The notes under the pieces were generated by a model, which saw nothing but the letters and a program-made list of their open reading frames with translations, was not told the DNA's origin and did no database searches. Positions 33,644 to 43,325 of a stretch of 64,000 bases of DNA are shown here, piece after piece. Source of the stretch: Tsukamurella sp. 8F (GTDB lineage Bacteria > Actinomycetota > Actinomycetes > Mycobacteriales > Mycobacteriaceae); NCBI RefSeq assembly GCF_029167375.1, contig NZ_JARFTP010000008.1, positions 62,001 through 126,000 of the forward strand. Reading direction: 5' to 3'. The first letter of the stretch is position 1; every line of letters starts with the position of its first letter. A program made the translations under genes and the position numbers.

Positions 33644-36600
33644 GCGGTTCCTCCTCCGGCGCCCAGCGCCGACAGGTCCACGAGCTCCAGCTCGTCGACA
33701 TCCGGATCATCCTCGGCGCCCGCACTTCTCGCGAGCTCCGGTAGCGCGACCTGCAGCGCCGCGGCCAATGCGTCGACGCGCGCACGGCTGACGCGCTGCT
33801 CGTCGTACCACCAGTCCAGGTGCAGTGCACCGGCGGCGCGGTACACACGCAGCGTGAGTGCGTGCCCCAGCGCCGGCACGGTCTCCCGCACCGGGAGCGC
33901 CGTGTCGGGGTCGAACCCGACTGGCGCCGCGGGATCGTGCGGTGGCGCGTCCGGCACGGTGCCTACCACGTCGAGCTGCACGTCCGGCTCCCTGAGCCGC
34001 GCGAATGCCGCGGCGGTGGGCGCATGCAGGTACCGCAGCAGCCCGTATCCCAGGCCGTGGTGCGGTACAGCGCGGACGGCCTGGCGCGCGGCGTCGAGCT
34101 CTGCGCCCGCATCGATACCGGCAGCCGCGTCGACCGCGACCGGGTACACCGTCGCGAACGCGCCTGCCGTACGGCGCAGGTTCACGTCCGGCTCGAGCAC
34201 GGCGCGGGCGCTGCCGCCCATATCGACGGCGAGCCTGCCGGGCCCGACGACGCTACCCGCGGCCCGCGCGAGCGCGGCGAGAGCGAGCTCCTCGAGCCTG
34301 ATCCCGGTGCGCCGCCGGGCATCGTCGACCTCGCTCGTGGCGACGGTGCCGAGCGTCCCACCGACCCGGACCAGGTCCGAGCGTTCGGGTCGGCGGGACG
34401 CAGGGAGGTCGGGGAGCGCCAACGACGCGCCCGACAGTGCGTCGCGCCAATGAGACCGGCTCGCAAGCACATCGGGGTGTGTGGCCAGGCTGCCGCACCG
34501 CCGTGACCACTGCGCCCACGACACGGGTGGCTCGGCTAATTCGACATCGCCGCCTGCGGCACGCTGCGCGAACCCGGTCAGGAGGTCGGCCAGCAGGACG
34601 TCGCGGGACTCCGCCTCGCCGGCCAGGCCGTGCAATGCGAGCACCAGGGTCGACGGGCCACCGTCGGGATCCGTCAGCAGCTCAGCGGCGAGCGACGGTC
34701 CGCCCGCAGCAGTGAGCCGTTGAACCGACTCGGCCGTCGGCCCGGATCCGGTTGTCACGGAGACGTCGGTCGAGGGATCGACCTGCTGCTCCCACACGCC
34801 GTCGACCTCGGCGAGCCGCACGCGCAGCGCGTCGTGCCGCTCCGCTAGGGCCGTGAGGACGGCGCGCACGTCCGCGGCACCCATGTCCCGGCGCACCCGC
34901 AGCACTATGGGCACCCGCCACTGGGCGGGGTCGGCCAGGCCCGACGAGACCAGCCGGGCGAGGCTGGGAGGCAGGGGAAGCGGAGCGTCGCCGGAGGGAT
35001 CGCGGGCCAGACCGCCGACCTCGTAGCGGGCTTCGAGCGCGGCCGCCAGCGAGGCGACCGTCGGGTGATCGTAGAGATCCTGTGGTGTGAGGTCTATGCC
35101 CTCGTGCCCCGCCGCCATGGCGACGCCGATCGCGATCAGCGAGTCGCCTCCCAGGTCGAAGAAGTCGCCGCCGCGGTCCACCGAGTCGACCCCGAGGCAC
35201 TGCGCCCACACGCGGGCGAGCCGATCCTCGATCCCCGCGGACGGATCATCGTCGACCCGGGCGGCCTCCGCCGAGCCGAAGCCCACGCCGGAGCGCCGCT
35301 CGGCAGGGAGGTAGTCGACCCAGTAGGTGTCGCGCAGGAACGGGTACCCGGGCAGGAGCAGCCGCCGCCCGCCGGTGCCGGGCGCGAGATCCACGGCCGC
35401 CCCGGCCGCCCACAGCGCGCCCAGCCCGGCGCGGAAGGCCTCGTGGTCGTCGCGATTCTGTGCGCGGTGCCGCACGAGTCGCACGACCGCGTGCCCGTCG
35501 TCCCATCGCGGATGGCGCTGAGCGGCAGACGTGAGTGTGCCGCCCGGGCCTACCTCGACGAGCACGCGATGCGGCTGCGCGAGCACGCTCGCAAGCTCGT
35601 CGGCGAACCGCACCGTGGCCCGGATCTGGCGCCCCCACATCCCGGGGTCGGTCGCCTCCGCGCCGCTCATGGGTGCCCCGGTCACGTTGGAGAGCAACGG
35701 AATCCGTGGCTCACGGAGCTCGACGCGGGACATGTAGGCCGTGAACCGCTCCACAACGGGCGCCATCAGCCGCGAATGGAACGCGTGCGATGTGCGCACG
35801 CGGCGGGCGGCGACGCCGTCGGCTGCGAGCTTCTCCGCGAGCGCCGCCACGTCCTCCTCCGTGCCGGCCACCACGCAGGCGCCCGGCTCGTTGACGGTAG
35901 CCACGTCGAGCGCGCCGGCGGTGAGATACGGAGCAGCCGCATCGGGCGCCAGCGGCACGGCGATCATCGCACCGCGGGGCGCCTGCTGCATGAGGGTGGC
36001 ACGCTCGGCGACCGCGGAGACGGCCGACGGCAGGTCCATGACGCCGGCCAGCGTCGCGGCGACGAACTCGCCCACGCTGTGCCCGACGAGAGCAGCCGGA
36101 ACGACACCGTGGTGTTCGAGCAGCTTCCCGAGTGCGTACTCGACCGCGAACAGCGCCGGCTGGGTTCGATCCGTGCGTTCCAGCTCGCGCGGGCGACCAC
36201 GGAAGACTGTCGCACGCAGGTCGATTCCCAAAGCGGCATCGAATCCCGCTGCGCAGCGGTCGAAAGCGTCTCGGAACACGGGTTCGCCCTCGTACAACCC
36301 CTGGGCCATGCCCACGTACTGCGAACCCTGCCCGGGAAACAGGAACACGGTGCGACCGTCGGCCCCGGCTCCGGCAGGGGCCGTCGTGGGTGGGCCACCC
36401 GCGTGTAGGGCTTCGACGGCGCCGTGGACGTCCGACGCGGCGACCGCCAGGCGTACCGCATCGGCGGGCCGCGATGCGAGCGTGTGCGCGACGTCGGCGA
36501 GGGATATCTCCGGGTCGGCGGCGAGCTCGTCGGCGAGCTGAACGCGGGCCACGTCGATCCGCTCGGGGCTGCGCGCGGAGAGCGTCAGTACGTGCGGACC

Positions 36601-37977
36601 GCTGGCGGTCGACGGTGTCTCGTGCCCGGGTGCCTCTTCGAGCACGACATGGACGTTGGTTCCGCCCACCCCGAACGAGCTGACGCCCGCCCGCAACGGC
36701 CCGTCCCATTCCCACGGGGCGCTCTCGCCCTGCACTTCGAACGGCCCCTGTTCGAGGTGCAGTTCCGGGTTGGGCGCCGTGTAGTGCAGCGTCGCGGGCA
36801 GCTCGCGGTTGCGCAGCGCTAGCACGGTCTTGATGAAGCCCGCGATGCCGGATGCCACCTCGAGGTGCCCGATGTTGGCTTTGACGGACCCCAGCCGGCA
36901 CGGCCCCGTCCGGTCGCTCGAAGCGAGTGCGAAAGCCTGTCGAAGACCGTCGATCTCGATCGGGTCGCCGAGCGGCGTCGCGGTCCCGTGCGTCTCCACG
37001 TAACTCACCGACGACGCGTCGACGCCCGCGATGGCGTGCGCCTCTGCGATCACCTCGGCCTGACCTACCGCGTTGGGTGCCGCATACGTCATCTTGCCCG
37101 CACCGTCGTTGTTGACGGCGGAGCCGCGGATCACCGCGTGGATACGGTCGCCGTCGGCGAGCGCGCGCGAGACCGTCTTGAGTACCACCGCGCCGACGCC
37201 ACTGCCGAACACCGTGCCGTCTGCGCGCACGTCGAATGGGCGGCAGCGCCCGCTCGGCGACGTCATGGCGCCTGGCTCGTGCCAGTAGCCCACGGAGTCG
37301 GGCACTCGGATCGACACGCCGCCCGCGACCGCCGCGTCGGTCTCACCCGACAGCAGAGACTGGCATGCCAGGTGCACCGCCAGCAGGGAGCTGGAGCACG
37401 CAGTCTGCACCGATAGAGCCGGGCCACGTAGGTCGAAGGCGTGCGCGACGCGGGTCGCGACGTGGTCCTTGTCGTTCTGCAGCGACAGATCGATCATCTC
37501 GAACGACGCGCCCTGTCCGATGACGCGCTGCGGGTCGAGTCGCGACATCAGATTGTTGAGGAGGTAACCGCTCGCAGAGCTGGTGCCGAACACGCCGACG
37601 GATCCCTCCAACGCGTGCGGGTCGTACCCGGCATCCTCGATCGCGTGCCAGACCGTCTGCAAGAACAGGCGATGCTGCGGATCGAGCGTGCGGGCCGCGG
37701 CCGCACCGATACCGAAGATCTCGGGGTCGAACTCGTCGAGCCCCGCGAGCGGCGCGCCGCGTCGGATGTATCCGGGGTCGGCGAGCGCGTCGTCATCGAT
37801 ACCGTGGGCGCGCAGAGTCTCCTCGTCCAGCGGGACGATCGATTCGACTCCGCCCACCAGATTGCGCCAGTACTCCCCCACGGTGCGGGCTCCGGGGAAC
37901 CGCCCGGCCACGCCGACGACGGCGATCGCGTCGGCCAGCTCCTCGGGGCACTCCTGGGTGTCGAGACGCTGGGTCAT
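33640..37977 (-). CDS. ppsE: PKS-E: PpsE-like terminal polyketide synthase (KS-AT-ACP-C)
   Basis: A 1445-residue type I PKS with the PpsE plan. KS (about 15-440) has the active cysteine in QTACSSS (C194) and both histidines (ETHGTATPLGDP, KANIGHLE). AT (about 540-840) has GHSVGEF and HAFH, a pattern usually linked to malonyl-CoA. ACP (about 915-985) has FFDLGGDSL. The C-terminal condensation-like domain (about 1010-1430) reads LHGLAGEAES where HHxxxDG is expected. No reducing domain, as in mycobacterial PpsE (about 1488 residues). It adds the last unit and takes part in release, in M. tuberculosis together with TesA. ATG overlaps the PKS-D stop by 4 bases; drrA follows with the same overlap. 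Confidence 0.93.
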   Translation of the reverse strand: MTQRLDTQECPEELADAIAVVGVAGRFPGARTVGEYWRNLVGGVESIVPLDEETLRAHGIDDDALADPGYIRRGAPLAGLDEFDPEIFGIGAAAARTLDPQHRLFLQTVWHAIEDAGYDPHALEGSVGVFGTSSASGYLLNNLMSRLDPQRVIGQGASFEMIDLSLQNDKDHVATRVAHAFDLRGPALSVQTACSSSLLAVHLACQSLLSGETDAAVAGGVSIRVPDSVGYWHEPGAMTSPSGRCRPFDVRADGTVFGSGVGAVVLKTVSRALADGDRIHAVIRGSAVNNDGAGKMTYAAPNAVGQAEVIAEAHAIAGVDASSVSYVETHGTATPLGDPIEIDGLRQAFALASSDRTGPCRLGSVKANIGHLEVASGIAGFIKTVLALRNRELPATLHYTAPNPELHLEQGPFEVQGESAPWEWDGPLRAGVSSFGVGGTNVHVVLEEAPGHETPSTASGPHVLTLSARSPERIDVARVQLADELAADPEISLADVAHTLASRPADAVRLAVAASDVHGAVEALHAGGPPTTAPAGAGADGRTVFLFPGQGSQYVGMAQGLYEGEPVFRDAFDRCAAGFDAALGIDLRATVFRGRPRELERTDRTQPALFAVEYALGKLLEHHGVVPAALVGHSVGEFVAATLAGVMDLPSAVSAVAERATLMQQAPRGAMIAVPLAPDAAAPYLTAGALDVATVNEPGACVVAGTEEDVAALAEKLAADGVAARRVRTSHAFHSRLMAPVVERFTAYMSRVELREPRIPLLSNVTGAPMSGAEATDPGMWGRQIRATVRFADELASVLAQPHRVLVEVGPGGTLTSAAQRHPRWDDGHAVVRLVRHRAQNRDDHEAFRAGLGALWAAGAAVDLAPGTGGRRLLLPGYPFLRDTYWVDYLPAERRSGVGFGSAEAARVDDDPSAGIEDRLARVWAQCLGVDSVDRGGDFFDLGGDSLIAIGVAMAAGHEGIDLTPQDLYDHPTVASLAAALEARYEVGGLARDPSGDAPLPLPPSLARLVSSGLADPAQWRVPIVLRVRRDMGAADVRAVLTALAERHDALRVRLAEVDGVWEQQVDPSTDVSVTTGSGPTAESVQRLTAAGGPSLAAELLTDPDGGPSTLVLALHGLAGEAESRDVLLADLLTGFAQRAAGGDVELAEPPVSWAQWSRRCGSLATHPDVLASRSHWRDALSGASLALPDLPASRRPERSDLVRVGGTLGTVATSEVDDARRRTGIRLEELALAALARAAGSVVGPGRLAVDMGGSARAVLEPDVNLRRTAGAFATVYPVAVDAAAGIDAGAELDAARQAVRAVPHHGLGYGLLRYLHAPTAAAFARLREPDVQLDVVGTVPDAPPHDPAAPVGFDPDTALPVRETVPALGHALTLRVYRAAGALHLDWWYDEQRVSRARVDALAAALQVALPELARSAGAEDDPDVDELELVDLSALGAGGGTA

Positions 37978-40900
37978 GCGGTCTCCTTTCGTCGAGATGC
38001 GGCGCGGCGGCGGGCCGCGGCGCGCTGCTGCACACGGCTCGCGAGGGCGCTGCCGGGTGCGTCGGCCTGATCGGTCTCGGGCTCGTCCACCCCCAGTGAA
38101 GTGGCCAGCGCCGCGGCGAGGTCGGTGAGGGACGCCCCCTGCAGGAGCAGCGCGACGGGGGGCTCGATGCCGAAGTCGGCGCGCGCGGCGTTGCGTATAC
38201 GTACCGCCATCAGCGAGTCCATACCGAGTTTGGTGAGCGGCTCGGCGGGATCGATGCCGCCGCCGGCGCCGTAGCCCATCACGGCCGAGATGCGGGATCG
38301 CAGTCGGTCCAGTACCGCTTCGCGCGCCTGCGCGGCAGGCATCGCGCGTACTGCTTCGAGGCCCGGCCATGCATCGTCGTCGGCCGAGTCCAGCTCGGCG
38401 ACGAGCGGCGCGAAGTAGCCCTGCCCCTTCAGTTCCGGGAACACGGCGGCCGCGCGGTCCAGCCGTAGCCGGACGACGCCGACGGCCCGGTCGGTGCCGG
38501 CAAGCACAGCGTCCAGTGCCTCCAGGCCCTCAGCCGGGGTCATCGGATCGACGGCGTCGATCGCGAGGGAGCGCGCCAGGCCCACATCGGCCCACTGGCC
38601 CCACTGGACCGACGTCGCGGGCAGCCCCGCGGCGCGGCGGCGGTCGACGAGCGCATCGAGATAGCCGTTCGCCGCGGCGTAGGCACCCTGGCCCGGGGAC
38701 CCGAGCAGCGACGCGACCGACGAGAAGAGGACGAACCAGTCGAGCTCTCGGTCCGTGACAGCCGCGTCGAGGCGTAGAGCACCTGTGACCTTGGGCGCCC
38801 ATACACGCGCCAGCGCGTCCTGGGTCAGAGCAGCGACCAACTGGTCGTCGAGCACCGCAGCCGAGTGCAGCACCCCGCGGAGCGTGAGCCCGTCCCGCTC
38901 CGCCGCGGCGACCAGCCGCTCGGCCGTGCCCGGCTCGGAGAGATCGCCCTGCACGTACTCGGCGCCGAGCGCGTCCACCTCGGCCTGGTCTCCTGCGTCG
39001 AGCGCGCGCCGACCCGAGAGGACCACACGCCCGGCACCGACCTCGCGGAGGTGCCGTGCGACGACGAGACCGATGCCGCCCATGCCGCCCGTCACGATGT
39101 ATGCGCCGTCGGCGCGCACCGTCGGCCCTGCCTCCACAGCCGCGTCGCCGGCACGTGTGAGACGGGCCGCGAAACGCTCGCCACCACGCCACGCGACGAC
39201 GTCGTCCGCCCCGGCGGTCTCCGCCGTCAACACCTGCGCGGCGTCGGCGTCCTCAGGCACATCGAGGAGCGTGGGGCGCAGGCCCGCATGCTCGTACGCC
39301 AGGACCCGAACCAGGCCGCGCAGTGCGCCGGCGCCGGGGTCGCCGGGTTCGTCCGCTCGCACTGCCATGCCCTCGCGGGTCACGAGCCAAAGGCGCGGCG
39401 GCTCGCCGAGCCATCCCGTCGCGACGGTCCGCACCACGGACGTGACCTGCCAGAGCAGATCGCGCGCCGCCGTGCCGTCGACGTCGTCCTGTAGGGCGGG
39501 TACGAGCACGACGACGCCGACCGGGGGCATCGCCGGATCACCGGCCGCCTGCCCGAACGCCTCCGACACCGCTGCGTCGTCGCCCAGGGACGCCGTGACG
39601 ACCCGGCGCTCGGGCGAGGAGAAGCTACGCGCGAACTCCGTGGCATCCGCGCCGACGACCAGCCAGCTACCGGGCCGCGTCGAAGCTCCCGTGGGAGGTT
39701 CGACCCGTAGCCATTCCGCTCGGAACATCTTCTGCGCCAGTGGAAGCGGGACTGTGCGCCGCTGTACGCGGCGGAGGAAGACCCCGTTCACACGTGCCGC
39801 GAGGGTGCCGTCCTCGCCGAGCACGACGACGTCGCCGAGCGCGCCCTCGGAATCGACGCTGCGGAACGACGCCCGGCATGTCACCTGGCGACCGAGCACG
39901 CCGAACACCTGGATCTCCTCGACGGACACGGGCAGGTAGGTGTCGTCCCCCGCACCGCCGAGTCGGTCGGCGGGCATCGCGGCGGCGAGCGTCTGCAGCG
40001 CCGCGTCCAGGAGGACCGGGTGCAGGACGAGCCCGCGGTGCGCAGTCGCGGTGGGCGGCAGCACCGCCTCGCCCTCCGCGACACCGTCGCCCCGGATCAG
40101 CCGGGTGAGCGCCGCGAAGGCGGTGTCGTGGTGAGCACCGGTCCGTCGCAACGCGGTGTAGAAGTCGTTCGGCGCCACCGGATCGCCGGTCACCGGCGCC
40201 GAATCGTGCGAGCGCGCGCGCACCGGCGTTCCTGTCGAGGCGGCTTCAGCCGCCACGTCGGCCACCGCGTGCCGGCGCCATGTGTCGCCGTCGCCCGTGA
40301 ACACCTCCACACGACCCGTGGCGTCGCCCGTGCGCGTCAGCTGTGTCGTCAGACGCACCGAATCCGCAAGCGGGAGCATCTGTTCCACCTCGAGCCGGCG
40401 CACCGTCACCGCCGCCGGATCTACGCCGAAGGCCTGTGCGGCTCCCGCCAGCACGGCCTCCGCGAAGCCGGCAGCGGGCATGATCGCCTGGCCGTGCACC
40501 CGGTGGTCGGCGAGCCACGGCAGCGCAGCCAGGCCGACGTCGCCGCTCCATAGATCGCCGCTGCCCGACGGGACGGCGACATGGGCGCCCAGCAGTGGAT
40601 GCTCACCTGAGACGCGTGTCCCGCCCGCCGGCGGCGACATCCAGTACTCACTGTGCTGCCACGTGTGCGGCGGCAGGTCGATGCGCGGCGCACCGGTGAC
40701 CGGTACCCCGGCGACCTGGGCGCGGTGCACGTGGAACGTCAGCGCCTCGTCCTGGTCGCGCAGGAGCGTCGGGAGCACCCGCGCGCCACGGCGCTCCGCC
40801 AGTGAATCGGTGAGGGCGTGCGTGAGTATGGGGTGGGGAGAGACCTCTACGAACGTGCCGTGCCGCTCACCGGCCGCCGCCGCGGCGCCCGCGAACTGCA

Positions 40901-43307
40901 CGGGATGGCGTAGGTTGTCCGCCCAGTACGCGGCATCGAACACCGGCGCCGTCTGCCCCGGCTGCACCGTCGAATACACCGGGATACGCGGCGCCCGCGG
41001 CGAGATCGACGCAAGCTCCGCACGCAACTCACCCAGAATCGGATCCACCGTCGCATGATGCGACGCCACATCCACCTCCACCCGACGCGCCAACAGATTC
41101 CGCCCCGTCACCTCAGCGACCACAGCATCCACCTGCCCCGGCGCACCCGCCACCACTGTCTGCCGCGGAGACGCGACCACGGCAACGGACACTCCCTCGA
41201 AGCGTGCGATGAGGTGTTCCGCCTCTGCGGCGTCGAGCTCGAGCAACGCCATCGCACCCTGACCCGACAACTCCCGCCGCATCAACCGCGACCGCGTCGC
41301 AATCACCGTCAACCCATCCCGCACCGACAAACCACCCGACACGACAGCAGCCGCAACCTCACCCATCGAATGACCGACCACCGCATCCGGCTCCACACCA
41401 TGCGCACGCCACAACGCCACCAACGCCAACTGCACACCCACCAACACCGGCTGAATCCGATCGATACCCACCACCGGCTCACCCGACTCCAACACCCCAC
41501 GCAACGAGAAACCCACCACCGCAACAAAATCCACATCGATCTCATCCACAGCAGCACCAAACGCCGGCTCCGCCACCAACAACGACCGACCCATCCCAGC
41601 CCACTGCGAACCCTGACCCGAGAACACGAACACCACACCGGGCGTGGACCGCCCCTGGGCCTCGGCCACGCCCGCGGCGGGCGTGCCCGCCGCAAGGGCG
41701 CGCAGACCCGCCACCGCGCCGGCCACGTCGCGCGCGACGACGATGCCGGACGCGGGAGCACCGTCTGCCTCACAGTGCAGGGCCGCGGACACATCGCCGA
41801 GGTCCGCCCGGCCACCGGCCAGCCACTCGGCGAGGTCGGCGGCGCGCGCCCGCATGCGCTCGCCCGTCCGGCCGCCGACGGCGAGCGTCTGAACGCCCTG
41901 GGCAGGGGCGGCCGCAACCGCGTCCGGCCCCTGCTCCAGGACGATGTGTGCGTTGGTGCCGCCGAGGCCGAAGGAGGAGACCGCCGCGCGCCGGGGCCCG
42001 GACGCGGAGGGCCACGGATCCGCCTCGGTGGGCACGTAGAGACGCGTACCGGACGGATCGATTGCCGGGTTCCACTTCGCGAAGTGCAGGTTGGGTGGCA
42101 CCTGTCCGCGCTGGACCGCGAGCACAGCCTTGATGAAGCCCGCTATTCCCGCCGCGGCCTCGAGGTGTCCCATGTTGGTCTTGACCGCACCGAGGGCGCA
42201 GCGCCCGGCGCCGCCGCCGTACGTCTGGGAGAGTGCGTCGAACTCGATCGGATCACCGAGACCCGTTCCCGTGCCGTGGGTCTCGACGAGGTGGACGGAC
42301 GAAGCGGGTAGGTCGCCCAGCGCGGCCGCGATCACGTCGCGCTGCGCCGGCGCATTGGGTGCCGTGAGGCCGTTGGAGCGACCGTCCTGGTTGACCGCCG
42401 AGCCACGCACCACCGCCAGCACACGGTCGCCGTCGCGTACGGCGTCCGTCAGACGCTTCAGCACCACGACGCCGCAACCCTCGCCGCGTACGAAGCCGTC
42501 GGCGGACGCGTCGAACGCGCTGCACCGGCCGCGCGGGGACAGCATCCCCCACTTCCCCAGCGCCAGCTGGGTCTCCGGTCGCAGGATCAGGTTGACGCCG
42601 CCCGCGAGGGCGAGGTCGCTCTCGCGCATCCGCAGGCTCTGGCACGCGAGATGCACGGACACCAACGACGACGAGCACGCCGTGTCGACGGCGACCGCCG
42701 GACCGCGGAGGCCGAGCAGGTAGGCGATACGCCCGACCGTCACGCTGTGCGCATTGCCGGTCGCGGAGTACGCGTCGATGGCGTCCGGGTCGCCCGCGGA
42801 TGCCGCCTGGTACTCGTTGTAATACACGCCGACGGTGACCGACGCACGAGTGCCGGACGCCGCGTCGGGGGTTATCCCGGCGTTCTCCAGGGCCTCCCAG
42901 GCGACCTCGAGCAGGACTCGCTGCTGCGGGTCCATGGCCTCGGCCTCGCGGGGCGAGATCCCGAAGAACTCGGCGTCGAATCCGCGCACGTCGGGAAGGA
43001 ACGCGCCCCACTTCGATGGCATGCGCCCCGGCACCTGCGGGTCGGCGTCGTAGTAGGCGTCGGCGTCCCAGCGATCGGCGGGCACCTCCGTGACCGCGTC
43101 GACGCCGCCGCGTAGCAGGTCCCAATACGCCTCGGGCCCGGCGGCGCCGCCGGGGAACCGGCAGCCGATGCCCACGACGGCGATCGGCTCCGCCGCCGCT
43201 ATCTTCGCGGACTTGTCGAAACGCTCGGACAGAGCACCGCGCTGTGCGTCGGACATGCTCGCCACACGGTCGTATGTCGTTGCGCGCGCGGCCTGCTGCT
43301 CGCTCAT
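37974..43307 (-). CDS. ppsD: PKS-D: PpsD-like polyketide synthase (KS-AT-DH-KR-ACP)
   Basis: A 1777-residue modular PKS. KS (about 40-465): VDTACSSS (C211), ETHGTGTGLGDP, KTNMGHLE. AT (about 555-850): GHSMGEVAA and VASH, a pattern seen in mycobacterial methylmalonyl-type ATs. DH (about 910-1190): DHRVHGQAIMPAAG and HPVLLDAALQ, the complete His/Asp pair. KR (about 1405-1590): TGGMGGIG, LFSSVASLLG, YAAANGYLDAL. ACP (about 1665-1740): LGMDSL. No enoylreductase lies between DH and KR, so this module should leave a double bond unless a trans-acting reductase helps, as known for PpsD. The AT is encoded in a DNA tract shared with PKS-A. The C-terminus is basic (RRRAASRRKETA). Confidence 0.92.
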   Translation of the reverse strand: MSEQQAARATTYDRVASMSDAQRGALSERFDKSAKIAAAEPIAVVGIGCRFPGGAAGPEAYWDLLRGGVDAVTEVPADRWDADAYYDADPQVPGRMPSKWGAFLPDVRGFDAEFFGISPREAEAMDPQQRVLLEVAWEALENAGITPDAASGTRASVTVGVYYNEYQAASAGDPDAIDAYSATGNAHSVTVGRIAYLLGLRGPAVAVDTACSSSLVSVHLACQSLRMRESDLALAGGVNLILRPETQLALGKWGMLSPRGRCSAFDASADGFVRGEGCGVVVLKRLTDAVRDGDRVLAVVRGSAVNQDGRSNGLTAPNAPAQRDVIAAALGDLPASSVHLVETHGTGTGLGDPIEFDALSQTYGGGAGRCALGAVKTNMGHLEAAAGIAGFIKAVLAVQRGQVPPNLHFAKWNPAIDPSGTRLYVPTEADPWPSASGPRRAAVSSFGLGGTNAHIVLEQGPDAVAAAPAQGVQTLAVGGRTGERMRARAADLAEWLAGGRADLGDVSAALHCEADGAPASGIVVARDVAGAVAGLRALAAGTPAAGVAEAQGRSTPGVVFVFSGQGSQWAGMGRSLLVAEPAFGAAVDEIDVDFVAVVGFSLRGVLESGEPVVGIDRIQPVLVGVQLALVALWRAHGVEPDAVVGHSMGEVAAAVVSGGLSVRDGLTVIATRSRLMRRELSGQGAMALLELDAAEAEHLIARFEGVSVAVVASPRQTVVAGAPGQVDAVVAEVTGRNLLARRVEVDVASHHATVDPILGELRAELASISPRAPRIPVYSTVQPGQTAPVFDAAYWADNLRHPVQFAGAAAAAGERHGTFVEVSPHPILTHALTDSLAERRGARVLPTLLRDQDEALTFHVHRAQVAGVPVTGAPRIDLPPHTWQHSEYWMSPPAGGTRVSGEHPLLGAHVAVPSGSGDLWSGDVGLAALPWLADHRVHGQAIMPAAGFAEAVLAGAAQAFGVDPAAVTVRRLEVEQMLPLADSVRLTTQLTRTGDATGRVEVFTGDGDTWRRHAVADVAAEAASTGTPVRARSHDSAPVTGDPVAPNDFYTALRRTGAHHDTAFAALTRLIRGDGVAEGEAVLPPTATAHRGLVLHPVLLDAALQTLAAAMPADRLGGAGDDTYLPVSVEEIQVFGVLGRQVTCRASFRSVDSEGALGDVVVLGEDGTLAARVNGVFLRRVQRRTVPLPLAQKMFRAEWLRVEPPTGASTRPGSWLVVGADATEFARSFSSPERRVVTASLGDDAAVSEAFGQAAGDPAMPPVGVVVLVPALQDDVDGTAARDLLWQVTSVVRTVATGWLGEPPRLWLVTREGMAVRADEPGDPGAGALRGLVRVLAYEHAGLRPTLLDVPEDADAAQVLTAETAGADDVVAWRGGERFAARLTRAGDAAVEAGPTVRADGAYIVTGGMGGIGLVVARHLREVGAGRVVLSGRRALDAGDQAEVDALGAEYVQGDLSEPGTAERLVAAAERDGLTLRGVLHSAAVLDDQLVAALTQDALARVWAPKVTGALRLDAAVTDRELDWFVLFSSVASLLGSPGQGAYAAANGYLDALVDRRRAAGLPATSVQWGQWADVGLARSLAIDAVDPMTPAEGLEALDAVLAGTDRAVGVVRLRLDRAAAVFPELKGQGYFAPLVAELDSADDDAWPGLEAVRAMPAAQAREAVLDRLRSRISAVMGYGAGGGIDPAEPLTKLGMDSLMAVRIRNAARADFGIEPPVALLLQGASLTDLAAALATSLGVDEPETDQADAPGSALASRVQQRAAARRRAASRRKETA
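40822..41742 (-). repeat. Long repeat copy 1: AT-coding tract of PKS-D nearly identical to PKS-A
   Basis: This 921-base tract aligns without gaps (constant offset 15,027) to 55849-56769. The core 40908-41642 shows a single mismatch (C at 40950 versus G at 55977). Flanking identical blocks 40822-40868 and 41683-41742 are separated from it by two ~40-base diverged linkers. The core has visibly lower GC (60% over 41461-41590 by hand count) and T-ending codons on the coding strand, unlike its surroundings. Confidence 0.9.
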
Positions 43308-43325
43308 GTTCTCTCCAGTCCTCGC

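Noticed and set aside
29763-33848. Very long minus-strand frames fused across drr and papA genes
   Set aside because: They run through overlapping genes in other frames; ATGA/GTGA junctions and family N-termini define the real starts.
41055-42311. Plus-strand Arg/His/Gln-rich frames 41055-42311 and 56082-57632
   Set aside because: Their similarity to each other arises only from the duplicated AT tract on the opposite strand.
37974-43307. Enoylreductase domain in PKS-D
   Set aside because: The stretch between DH and KR contains no ER nucleotide motif; it is the usual KR structural subdomain and linker.
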